Source: Prevotella sp. (GTDB taxonomy: Bacteria; Bacteroidota; Bacteroidia; Bacteroidales; Bacteroidaceae). From it: a DNA stretch of 64,000 bases. This document shows positions 19,075 to 27,344 of this stretch, piece by piece. Both the position numbers and the translations under genes were made by a program. The stretch spans positions 1 through 64,000 of the forward strand of contig JAGCDZ010000017.1 of assembly GCA_017650905.1 (NCBI GenBank). Direction: 5' to 3'. Each line of letters starts with the position of its first letter. Position 1 is the first letter of the stretch. Under the pieces are notes generated by a model. It was not told the DNA's origin and did no database searches. It worked only from the letters and a program-made list of their open reading frames with translations.

Positions 19075-20253
19075 ATGAAAGTACTGAAAAAAAGTATTCT
19101 GAGTCTCGGCGCAGCAGCGCTGATGCTCGCAGCATGTGAAGGTGGCCAGCAGGCACCTGTATTAACGGTTTCGGGTCTCGACCCTGCCAAGTTCGACACC
19201 ACCCTTCAGGACAAGCCCGTGAAGCTCTATACCCTGAAGAATGCCAACGGCATGGAGGTGTGCATCACCAATTATGGCGGACGCGTAGTATCGCTCGTCG
19301 TTCCTGACAAGAACGGCAACCCCACTGACGTTGTTCTCGGCTTCGACAACATCGCCCAGTATGCTGATACTCTCAACTCCCCCACCGACTACGGTTCCAG
19401 CGTCGGACGCTATGCCAACCGTATCAAGAACGGTAAGTTCACTCTCGACGGCACAGAGTATGCCCTCAAGCAGAACGACGGCCCCAACTGCCTGCACGGT
19501 GGTGGCACCACAGGTTGGATGAACCAGGTTTACGATGCTGAGCAGATTGGCGATTCCGTACTGAGACTGACCATCGTTGCTGCTGATGGCGAGAACGGCT
19601 TCCCCGGCAAGGTAATGGCTGTGACCACTTATACAGTGACTTCTGACAACATCCTTGACATCACTTGGGAGGCAGAGACCGACAAACCGACGATTATCAA
19701 TCAAACCAACCACAACTATTATAACCTGAGCGGTGACTTCACCCAGCCCGGCTATGATATGGTGCTCTATGTGAATGCAGACAATTTCACTCCCAGCGAC
19801 ACACTCTATATCCCCACTGGTGAAATCAAGTCTGTAGAGGGCACACCGATGGACTTCCGTACCCCTCACGCCATTGGCGACAGCATCAAGTCACAGTTCG
19901 ATCAGATTCAGAATGCCGGTGGTTACGATCACAACTGGTGTCTAAACACCTATAAGGATAGCAAGGGCGACGACACACAGGTCTGCGCCAGCCTTTACAG
20001 CCCCAAGACCGGCATCTTCATGGAGATGTATACCAACGAGCCTGGTGTACAGGTCTACAGCGGTAACTTCCAGGGTGTTGGCAATGAGCTGAACATCCAG
20101 CATAAGAATGGTCCATATCCGCAGCACGTCAGCGTATGCTTGGAGAGCCAGAAGTATCCCGATTCTCCTAACAAGCCTCAGTGGGTACAGCCCGCTTTGA
20201 AGCCAGGTGAGAAGTATTTCAGCCACGCAGCTTACAAGTTCTCCGTGAAATAA
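19075..20253 (+). CDS. lipoprotein galactose mutarotase-like epimerase
   Basis: 392 residues. Lipoprotein signal MKVLKKSILSLGAAALMLAAC with lipobox LAAC (Cys21), then a full aldose 1-epimerase domain: NYGGRVVSL, GRYANRIKNG, NDGPNCLHGG with catalytic His, QTNHNYYNLSG with the second His, GYDHNW and CLESQKYPDSP. It would interconvert sugar anomers in the periplasm or at the outer membrane, feeding the sodium symporter encoded 38 bases later. First gene of the arabinose operon, so the natural sugar may be arabinose rather than galactose; that is inference. Confidence 0.88.
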   Translation: MKVLKKSILSLGAAALMLAACEGGQQAPVLTVSGLDPAKFDTTLQDKPVKLYTLKNANGMEVCITNYGGRVVSLVVPDKNGNPTDVVLGFDNIAQYADTLNSPTDYGSSVGRYANRIKNGKFTLDGTEYALKQNDGPNCLHGGGTTGWMNQVYDAEQIGDSVLRLTIVAADGENGFPGKVMAVTTYTVTSDNILDITWEAETDKPTIINQTNHNYYNLSGDFTQPGYDMVLYVNADNFTPSDTLYIPTGEIKSVEGTPMDFRTPHAIGDSIKSQFDQIQNAGGYDHNWCLNTYKDSKGDDTQVCASLYSPKTGIFMEMYTNEPGVQVYSGNFQGVGNELNIQHKNGPYPQHVSVCLESQKYPDSPNKPQWVQPALKPGEKYFSHAAYKFSVK

Positions 20254-20291
20254 TTATCCATTGTAAATCATCAATTAAATAAAAGTATAAT

Positions 20292-21983
20292 ATGGCATTA
20301 TTAGATTGGATTGTCATTGGCGTCTTCTGCTGTGCGCTGATTGGCATTGTACTTTGGGTTGTCAGCCAGAAGAACGACAACTCGGCAGACTATTTCCTCG
20401 GTGGTAAGGATGCAACATGGATTGCTATCGGTGCTTCTATCTTCGCATCAAACATCGGCTCAGAGCACCTCATCGGTCTCGCAGGAGCAGGTGCTTCCTC
20501 TGGTATGGCAATGGCCCACTGGGAAATCCAGGGCTGGATGATCCTGATTCTCGGATGGGTATTCGTACCTTTCTATACACGTAGTATGGTGTATACCATG
20601 CCTGAGTTCCTGGAGCGTCGCTATAACACACAAAGCCGCACCATCCTCTCCGTTATCTCACTGATCAGTTATGTGCTCACAAAGGTGGCCGTTACGGTTT
20701 ATGCCGGTGGTCTTGTCTTCCAACAGGTCTTTGGTATCGAGGAGCTCTGGGGTATCGACTTCTTCTGGATTGCTGCTATCGGACTGGTGCTCATCACCGC
20801 CATTTATACCATCTTCGGTGGTATGAAGAGTGTGCTCTACACCTCTGTGCTCCAGACCCCAATCCTGCTCTTGGGTTCGCTGATTATCCTCGTTTTAGGT
20901 ATGAAGGCTCTGGGCAGTTGGGATCAGATGCTGCAACTCTGCGATGTGAAGCCTAACTACGAAGGTGCCACAGGTACGATGGTTCACCTGATGCGTTCGA
21001 ACAGCGACCCGCAGTATCCTTGGCTGGGTGCTCTGATCGGATCGGCTGTCATCGGTTTCTGGTACTGGTGTACTGACCAATATATCGTTCAGCGTGTTCT
21101 CTCTGGTAAGAACGAACGCGAGAGCCGTCGCGGTACCATCTTCGGAGCTTATCTGAAGTTGTTGCCCGTGTTCCTCTTCCTCATTCCTGGTATGATTGCA
21201 TTTGCCCTGCATCAGAAGTATGCTGGCGACGGTGGTTTCCTGCCTCTGCTCGCCGATGGTACGCCTAATGCCGACGCTGCCTTCCCCACCCTCGTGGCTA
21301 AGATTCTGCCTGCTGGTGTGAAGGGACTCGTGGTCTGCGGTATCCTTGCAGCCCTGATGTCGTCGCTCGCTTCACTGTTCAACTCTTCAGCCATGCTGTT
21401 CACCATCGACTTCTGGAAGCGCCTGAAGCCCCAGACCTCTGAGAAGAGCCTCGTTCGCATCGGACAGATTGCTACTGTTGTAATCGTGGTGCTCGGTATC
21501 CTCTGGATTCCTATTATGCGTTCTGTAGGAAATGTGCTCTACAACTATCTGCAGGACGTTCAGTCAGTGCTGGCTCCTGGTATCGCCGCTGCCTTCCTTC
21601 TAGGTATCTGCTGGAAGCGCGCCTCTGCCAAAGGTGGTATGTGGGGTCTGCTCTCAGGTATCATCATCGGTCTGACCCGTCTGGGTGCCAAAGTTTACTA
21701 TAGCAACGCCACTGATGCCGGCGATAGCTGGTTCAAGGCCGTATTCTACGACTTCAACTGGCTGTTCTTCTGTGGTGTGATGCTCATCGTCTGCTGTCTG
21801 GTTGTGATCATCGTATCTCTCTGCACTGAGGCTCCTGAGGAGAAGAAGATCGAGGGACTCGTATTCGGAACCTCTACACCAGAACAGATTGAGGCAACCC
21901 GCAACAGTTGGAACCACTGGGATGTCATCCACACAGTGATCATTCTTGGCTTCACAGTTGCCTTCTATATTTACTTCTGGTAA
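20292..21983 (+). CDS. sodium/sugar symporter (SSS family)
   Basis: 563 residues with about 14 hydrophobic helices, inner membrane. SSS signature features: DYFLGGKDATWIAIGASIFASNIGSEHLIGLAG (about 35-66) in TM1, and GFWYWCTDQYIVQRVLSGKN (about 255-275), typical of the SGLT branch that couples sugar import to Na+. Between the periplasmic mutarotase and araR (15 bases downstream), so L-arabinose is the probable substrate. Confidence 0.9.
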   Translation: MALLDWIVIGVFCCALIGIVLWVVSQKNDNSADYFLGGKDATWIAIGASIFASNIGSEHLIGLAGAGASSGMAMAHWEIQGWMILILGWVFVPFYTRSMVYTMPEFLERRYNTQSRTILSVISLISYVLTKVAVTVYAGGLVFQQVFGIEELWGIDFFWIAAIGLVLITAIYTIFGGMKSVLYTSVLQTPILLLGSLIILVLGMKALGSWDQMLQLCDVKPNYEGATGTMVHLMRSNSDPQYPWLGALIGSAVIGFWYWCTDQYIVQRVLSGKNERESRRGTIFGAYLKLLPVFLFLIPGMIAFALHQKYAGDGGFLPLLADGTPNADAAFPTLVAKILPAGVKGLVVCGILAALMSSLASLFNSSAMLFTIDFWKRLKPQTSEKSLVRIGQIATVVIVVLGILWIPIMRSVGNVLYNYLQDVQSVLAPGIAAAFLLGICWKRASAKGGMWGLLSGIIIGLTRLGAKVYYSNATDAGDSWFKAVFYDFNWLFFCGVMLIVCCLVVIIVSLCTEAPEEKKIEGLVFGTSTPEQIEATRNSWNHWDVIHTVIILGFTVAFYIYFW

Positions 21984-21998
21984 ATCCATCCATAGGAC

Positions 21999-22676
21999 AT
22001 GACCACTTTCTATAGTGAACATTCCAAAGTCTGGCTGTCTGTCGACTGCATCATCTTCGGCTTCGATGAAGGGAAACTGAAGATTCTGATTGGTCGTCGT
22101 AAGATGGAACCGGGTCGTGGCGAATGGAGCCTCTACGGAGGCTTCGTTCGCAGCGACGAGGGTATTGACGATGCTGCCAACCGCGTGCTCTACGACCTCA
22201 CTGGACTTCGGAACCTCTATATGCGGCAGGTAGGTGCCTTTGGTAATGTTGACCGCGACCCTGGTGAGCGTGTAGTCTCCATCGCCTATTATGCCCTTAT
22301 CAATGTCAACGACTACGACGACTATCTTCGTCAGGAGCACGGTGTGGAATGGGTGAACTTCGACGAACTTCCCCGACTCTATTCTGACCATAATGAGATG
22401 GTTCTCAAGGCCCGTAAGTTGATGAAGCAGAAGATTGCCAACCATCCCGTAGGCTTTCACCTGCTGCCGAGCCTTTTTACGCTCACTCAACTCCAAAGGC
22501 TCTATGAGGCCGTCAATGGCGAACCCATTGATAAGCGCAACTTCCGCAAGCGTATTAAGGAAATGAACTACATTGAGAAGACCGAATTAATTGACAAAAC
22601 AGGATCCAAGCGTGGGGCCTACCTCTACCGTTTCAACAAGAGGGCCTACAACGAGGATCTGAACTTTAAATTATAA
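21999..22676 (+). CDS. araR: AraR-type Nudix transcriptional regulator of arabinose use
   Basis: 225 residues: N-terminal Nudix-like domain (about 8-140) and C-terminal winged-helix (about 150-225, with [32 protein letters not shown]). This is the architecture of the Bacteroides AraR/NrtR-type regulators, where the Nudix fold senses the sugar. The Nudix box reads [20 protein letters not shown], and the usual REUXEEXGU glutamates are replaced by N/V/Y/D, so it should not hydrolyse nucleotides. It sits inside the operon it probably controls, 5 bases before araD. Family and architecture are recognised; the operator is not proven. Confidence 0.85.
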   Translation: MTTFYSEHSKVWLSVDCIIFGFDEGKLKILIGRRKMEPGRGEWSLYGGFVRSDEGIDDAANRVLYDLTGLRNLYMRQVGAFGNVDRDPGERVVSIAYYALINVNDYDDYLRQEHGVEWVNFDELPRLYSDHNEMVLKARKLMKQKIANHPVGFHLLPSLFTLTQLQRLYEAVNGEPIDKRNFRKRIKEMNYIEKTELIDKTGSKRGAYLYRFNKRAYNEDLNFKL

Positions 22677-22681
22677 GTATC

Positions 22682-23380
22682 ATGCTCGAAGAATTAAAAG
22701 AAAAAGTATTTCAGGCCAACCTCGACCTCGTGAAGCACAACCTCGTGATCTTCACTTGGGGCAACGTGTCTGGCATAGACCGTGAAAACGGACTGGTGGT
22801 CATTAAGCCATCAGGCGTCGACTATGATGTGATGAAGGCCTCCGATATGGTGGTAGTAGACCTCCAGACAGGCGAGGTCGTCGATGGTGAGCTGAACCCC
22901 TCCAGCGACACTCCCACCCATCTGGTACTCTATCGTGAGTTCCCCGAACTGGGCGGCATCGTCCACACCCACAGCACCTATGCCACCGCATGGGCACAGG
23001 CTGGCAAAGACATCCCCAATATCGGCACCACTCACGCTGACTACTTCCACGACTGCATCCCTTGCACCGACAGCATGGTGGAGGCACAGATGCCTGAGTA
23101 CGAGAAGGAAACAGGTGTGGTGATTGTCGACCGTTTCCGTCGCGATAACATCAATCCTGTGCATACGCCGGCAGTGTTGGTCAAGAACCACGGTCCCTTC
23201 TCTTGGGGTAAGGATCCTGCCCAGGCTGTTTATCATGCTGTTGTTGCTGAGCAGGTGGCCAAGATGGCATTCATCGCCTACTCCGTGAATCCTGACCTCA
23301 CAATGAATCCGCTTCTCATCGAGAAGCACTTCTCCCGCAAGCACGGCCCCAACGCCTACTATGGACAAAAGAAAAAATAA
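22682..23380 (+). CDS. araD: L-ribulose-5-phosphate 4-epimerase
   Basis: 232 residues, class II aldolase/epimerase fold. It converts L-ribulose 5-phosphate to D-xylulose 5-phosphate. Visible: [11 protein letters not shown] (about 22-32), KPSGVDYD, the zinc ligands in [13 protein letters not shown] (His-x-His near residues 95-97), [10 protein letters not shown] and a later His in VKNHGPF. Length is standard. Between araR and araA, 18 bases before the latter. Confidence 0.95.
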   Translation: MLEELKEKVFQANLDLVKHNLVIFTWGNVSGIDRENGLVVIKPSGVDYDVMKASDMVVVDLQTGEVVDGELNPSSDTPTHLVLYREFPELGGIVHTHSTYATAWAQAGKDIPNIGTTHADYFHDCIPCTDSMVEAQMPEYEKETGVVIVDRFRRDNINPVHTPAVLVKNHGPFSWGKDPAQAVYHAVVAEQVAKMAFIAYSVNPDLTMNPLLIEKHFSRKHGPNAYYGQKKK

Positions 23381-23398
23381 TTATTAACAATAACGACA

Positions 23399-24937
23399 AT
23401 GAAAGCATTTGAAAATTTTGAAATTTGGTGGGTAACTGGTGCACAGCTCCTGTACGGAGGCGATGCAGTGGTTGCTGTAGACGGACACTCAAAGGAGATG
23501 GTCGAGGGCCTAAACGCCAGTGGCAATATCCCCGTGAAGATTGTATATAAAGGCACTGCCAACAGCAGCAAGGAAGTTGAAGCCATCATGCTGGCTGCCA
23601 ACAACGACGAGAAGTGCGTAGGTATCATCACCTGGATGCACACCTTCTCACCTGCAAAGATGTGGATCAAAGGTCTACAGCAGTTGCAGAAGCCCCTCCT
23701 CCACTTCCACACACAGTACAATGCCGAAATCCCCTGGAACGAAATCGACATGGACTTCATGAACCTGAACCAGAGTGCTCACGGTGACATCGAGTACGGA
23801 CACATCTGCACCCGTATGCGCATCGCCCGTAAGGTGGTTTGCGGTTATTGGAAGGACGAGAAAGCCCAGAAGCAGATTGCCGTTTGGGCTCGCGTAGCCG
23901 CTGGTGTGGCTGATGCTCACAATGTGCGCTGTCTGATGTTCGGTATGAACATGAACAACGTAGCCGTGACCGATGGCGACCGTGTGGAGTTCGAGCAGCG
24001 TCTCGGCTATCACGTCGACTACTATCCTGTCAGCTCACTGATGGAATACTACAAGAAGGTCACCGACGCAGAGGCTGATGCCCTTGTTGAGGAGTACAAG
24101 AAACTTTACACTATCAAGATCGACGAGAGTGGCGAAGAGGTTTACTGGGAAAAGGTTAAGAACAGCGCTAAGGCTGAGATTGCACTGCGTCGCGTGCTGA
24201 AGGATGAGGGCGCTACCGCTTTCACCACCAACTTCGACGACCTGGGTGATGCCAACATCGACGATCCTAACTTCTGCGGTTTCGACCAGATTCCTGGCCT
24301 TGCTTCACAGCGCCTGATGCAGGAAGGTTACGGTTTCGGTGCTGAGGGCGACTGGAAGACTGCCTGCCTCTATCGCACCCTTTGGGTTATCCAGCAGGGC
24401 ATGCCTATTGGATGTTCATTCCTCGAGGACTACACCCTCAACTTTGCTGGCGACCGCTCATCTTGTCTGCAGAGCCACATGCTCGAGATCTGTCCGCTCA
24501 TCGCTACCGACAAGCCCAAGCTCGAGGTACACTTCCTCGGCATTGGTATCCGCAAGCAGCAGACCGCCCGCCTCGTCTTCACCTCGAAGACTGGCCGTGG
24601 TATCAAGGCCACCATCGTCGACCTCGGCAACCGCTTCCGTCTCATCTCTCAGGAAGTGGAGTGCATCGAGCCGAAGCCAATGCCCAAACTGCCCGTGGCC
24701 TCTGCACTCTGGGTTCCCCAGCCCACATTCGAGATTGGCGCTGGCGCATGGATCCTCGCAGGTGGTACACACCACAGTGCCTTCTCTTACGACATCAACG
24801 AGGAGTACTGGGAGGACTTTGCTGAGATGACCGGCATCGAGTATGTCCGCATCAACAAGCAGACCAACATCGCTGACTTCAAGCAGACCCTCCGCAACAA
24901 CGAGGTTTACTACATGTTGAACAAAGCACTGAAGTAA
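23399..24937 (+). CDS. araA: L-arabinose isomerase
   Basis: 512 residues, the usual length. It isomerises L-arabinose to L-ribulose with a divalent metal. Visible: FWWVTGAQLLYGG-like N-terminus (FEIWWVTGAQLLYGGD), TWMHTFSPAKMWIKGL, LHFHTQYNAEIPW, MDFMNLNQSAHGDIEYG, the catalytic Glu-containing AEGDWKTACLYR region and a C-terminal GGTHHS with metal-binding His. Three bases before the kinase gene. Confidence 0.97.
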   Translation: MKAFENFEIWWVTGAQLLYGGDAVVAVDGHSKEMVEGLNASGNIPVKIVYKGTANSSKEVEAIMLAANNDEKCVGIITWMHTFSPAKMWIKGLQQLQKPLLHFHTQYNAEIPWNEIDMDFMNLNQSAHGDIEYGHICTRMRIARKVVCGYWKDEKAQKQIAVWARVAAGVADAHNVRCLMFGMNMNNVAVTDGDRVEFEQRLGYHVDYYPVSSLMEYYKKVTDAEADALVEEYKKLYTIKIDESGEEVYWEKVKNSAKAEIALRRVLKDEGATAFTTNFDDLGDANIDDPNFCGFDQIPGLASQRLMQEGYGFGAEGDWKTACLYRTLWVIQQGMPIGCSFLEDYTLNFAGDRSSCLQSHMLEICPLIATDKPKLEVHFLGIGIRKQQTARLVFTSKTGRGIKATIVDLGNRFRLISQEVECIEPKPMPKLPVASALWVPQPTFEIGAGAWILAGGTHHSAFSYDINEEYWEDFAEMTGIEYVRINKQTNIADFKQTLRNNEVYYMLNKALK

Positions 24938-24940
24938 GAT

Positions 24941-26530
24941 ATGACAGCAAAACAGACAATCGAAGCAGGTAAGGCCATTCTCGGTATCGAGTTTGGCTCT
25001 ACCCGCATCAAGGCCGTCCTCATCGACGAGGACAATAAGCCCATCGCACAGGGCTCACACGAGTGGGAGAACCAATTGGTAGACGGTCTCTGGACCTACT
25101 CCATCGAAGCCATCTGGTACGGACTTCAGGACTGCTATGCCGACCTACGTAAAGACGTGCTCCAGCAATATGACTGCGAGATTGAGGCCCTGGCTGCCAT
25201 CGGTTTCTCCGCCATGATGCATGGCTACATGGCCTTCAACGAAAAGCAGGAGATTCTCGTGCCTTTCCGCACCTGGCGTAACACCAACACCGGCAAGGCC
25301 GCTGCTGAGCTCTCCGAACTCTTCAACTACAACATCCCCTTACGCTGGAGCATCAGCCATCTCTATGAGTGCATCCTCGAGGGCAACGAACACGTGAAGG
25401 ATATCAAATACCTTACCACCCTCGCAGGCTATGTCCACTGGCAGGTAACAGGTGAGTTCGTCCTTGGTGTAGGCGATGCCTCAGGTATGATTCCCGTCGA
25501 TCCCGCCACTAAGACATACGATGCAGAGATGGTGAAGAAGTTTGACAATCTGATTGCACCGAAGGGTTACGCGTGGAAGCTTCTCGACATCCTGCCCAGG
25601 AGCCTCAACGCAGGCGAGAATGCAGGTTTCCTGACAGCTGAGGGTGCTAAGAAACTCGACGTCTCCGGCCACCTGAAGCCAGGCTGCCCCGTTTGTCCGC
25701 CAGAGGGTGACGCTGGCACCGGTATGGTTGCCACCAACGCCGTCAAACAGCGCACAGGTAACGTCAGCGCAGGCACCTCATCCTTCTCGATGATCGTGCT
25801 CGAGAAACCGCTCAGCAAGCCTTACGAGATGATTGACATGGTTACCACCCCCGACGGCTCGCTCGTGGCAATGGTACACTGCAACAACTGCACCAGCGAT
25901 ATCAATGCCTGGGTGGGACTCTTCAAAGAATATCAGCAACTTCTTGGTATTGAGGTGGATATGAACACACTCTATGGCAAGCTTTTCAACAAGGCCCTCG
26001 AGGGCGATACCGACTGCGGAGGTCTGATGGCCTACAACTACGTTAGTGGTGAGCCTGTCACAGGTCTCAGCGATGGCCGTCCCCTCTTCGTTCGTTCTGC
26101 CAATGACAAGTTCAACCTCGCCAACTTCATGCGCGCCCAGCTCTATGGTGCCATCGGTGTGCTGAAAATCGGTAACGATATCCTCTTCAAGGAGGAGATG
26201 ATCCGAGTCGATCGCATCACAGGTCACGGTGGTTACTTCAAGACACCTGGTGTCGGACAACGCATGCTCGCAGCTGCCCTCAACAGCCCCATCTCCGTCA
26301 TGGAGACCGCTGGCGAAGGTGGTGCATGGGGTATTGCCCTGCTGGCAGGTTACGTTGTGAATAATCCCGACAAACTGAATCTGGCTGATTATCTCGAAAA
26401 GGTGGTCTTCGCAGGCAATACGGGTGTATCAATCGCCCCCACAGCCGAGGATGTCGCAGGCTTCGAGAAGTACATTGAGAACTACAAGCGCTGTCTGCCC
26501 ATCGAGCAGGCTGCTGTCGACAACAAGTAA
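24941..26530 (+). CDS. araB: FGGY-family ribulokinase
   Basis: 529 residues, two-domain FGGY sugar kinase: GIEFGSTRIKAVLID (about 14-28) is the first phosphate loop, FSAMMHGYMAF the substrate region with an aromatic/Met lining, and GNVSAGTSSFSMIV plus GHGGYFKTPGVGQRMLAAALN the second domain motifs. Within the operon it should phosphorylate L-ribulose to L-ribulose 5-phosphate. The sequence is not of the E. coli AraB subtype; FGGY kinases are hard to assign by eye, so the substrate rests on the araD-araA-kinase order. Two bases before the HAD gene. Confidence 0.85.
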   Translation: MTAKQTIEAGKAILGIEFGSTRIKAVLIDEDNKPIAQGSHEWENQLVDGLWTYSIEAIWYGLQDCYADLRKDVLQQYDCEIEALAAIGFSAMMHGYMAFNEKQEILVPFRTWRNTNTGKAAAELSELFNYNIPLRWSISHLYECILEGNEHVKDIKYLTTLAGYVHWQVTGEFVLGVGDASGMIPVDPATKTYDAEMVKKFDNLIAPKGYAWKLLDILPRSLNAGENAGFLTAEGAKKLDVSGHLKPGCPVCPPEGDAGTGMVATNAVKQRTGNVSAGTSSFSMIVLEKPLSKPYEMIDMVTTPDGSLVAMVHCNNCTSDINAWVGLFKEYQQLLGIEVDMNTLYGKLFNKALEGDTDCGGLMAYNYVSGEPVTGLSDGRPLFVRSANDKFNLANFMRAQLYGAIGVLKIGNDILFKEEMIRVDRITGHGGYFKTPGVGQRMLAAALNSPISVMETAGEGGAWGIALLAGYVVNNPDKLNLADYLEKVVFAGNTGVSIAPTAEDVAGFEKYIENYKRCLPIEQAAVDNK

Positions 26531-26532
26531 TT

Positions 26533-27318
26533 GTGGACCGCTACGCGCTATTTTTTGATATCGACGGCACGCTCGTCAGCTTTAAAACCCACGAGATCCC
26601 TGCGTCAACGATTCTCGCGTTGACGCAGGCCAAGGCAAACGGACATCATGTGTTTATCGCTACGGGCAGGCCGCCGATTATTATTACCAACCTAGGTGCC
26701 ATCGAGCACCTCATCGACGGCTATGTCACCACCAACGGCGCCCTCTGTCTGGTGGGCTCAGAGACCGTAGCCTGTCACGCCATTTCCGCTGATTCTGCCC
26801 GCTTCATTACCGACGATGCCGTTGCCAAAGGCTACGGTCTGATTGTCATTGGCGAGCGCGATGTCGCCGTCTACGACCCCAAAGGCGATGTCAACCGCAT
26901 CTTCAGCCAGGAGCTGGCTGTCAAGAACCTTCACTTAGCCAAACCTCTTGAAGGAGTGCTCCAGCAGCGCATCCTTCAGATTACAGCGTTCTTCACAGCT
27001 GACTATGAAACCACACTCATGGCACTAGTCCCCGACTGCACCTCCGGCCGCTGGCATCCCGAGTTTACAGATATCACTGCCCGCGAGGCTGACAAGGGCC
27101 AGGGGCTACTCACCATGGCTGCCTACGTTGGTCTCGATCCCGCCTTCACCATCGCTTTTGGCGACGGCGGCAACGACACCACGATGATCCGCACCGCAGG
27201 TATCGGCATCGCCATGGGCAACGCTATCGACGCGCTCAAACAAGAGGCCGACTACGTCACCACCTCCGTCGACGACGATGGCATCCGCACCGCCCTCAAG
27301 CACTTCGGAATCATTTGA
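26533..27318 (+). CDS. Cof-type HAD-IIB sugar-phosphate phosphatase, GTG start
   Basis: 261 residues. Motif I FFDIDGTL (Asp nucleophile, about residues 8-15), motif II ATGRPP, and motif IV FGDGGNDTTMI with the metal-binding Asp pair; the cap is of the C2B (Cof) type. It probably removes phosphate from a sugar phosphate or related metabolite. The start is GTG 2 bases after the kinase stop codon; no in-frame ATG is placed suitably. Last gene of the seven-gene arabinose operon, so a detoxifying role for excess pentose phosphates is a fair guess. Confidence 0.82.
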   Translation: MDRYALFFDIDGTLVSFKTHEIPASTILALTQAKANGHHVFIATGRPPIIITNLGAIEHLIDGYVTTNGALCLVGSETVACHAISADSARFITDDAVAKGYGLIVIGERDVAVYDPKGDVNRIFSQELAVKNLHLAKPLEGVLQQRILQITAFFTADYETTLMALVPDCTSGRWHPEFTDITAREADKGQGLLTMAAYVGLDPAFTIAFGDGGNDTTMIRTAGIGIAMGNAIDALKQEADYVTTSVDDDGIRTALKHFGII

Positions 27319-27344
27319 ATATACATCGTAACCGTGTTGGTCGG

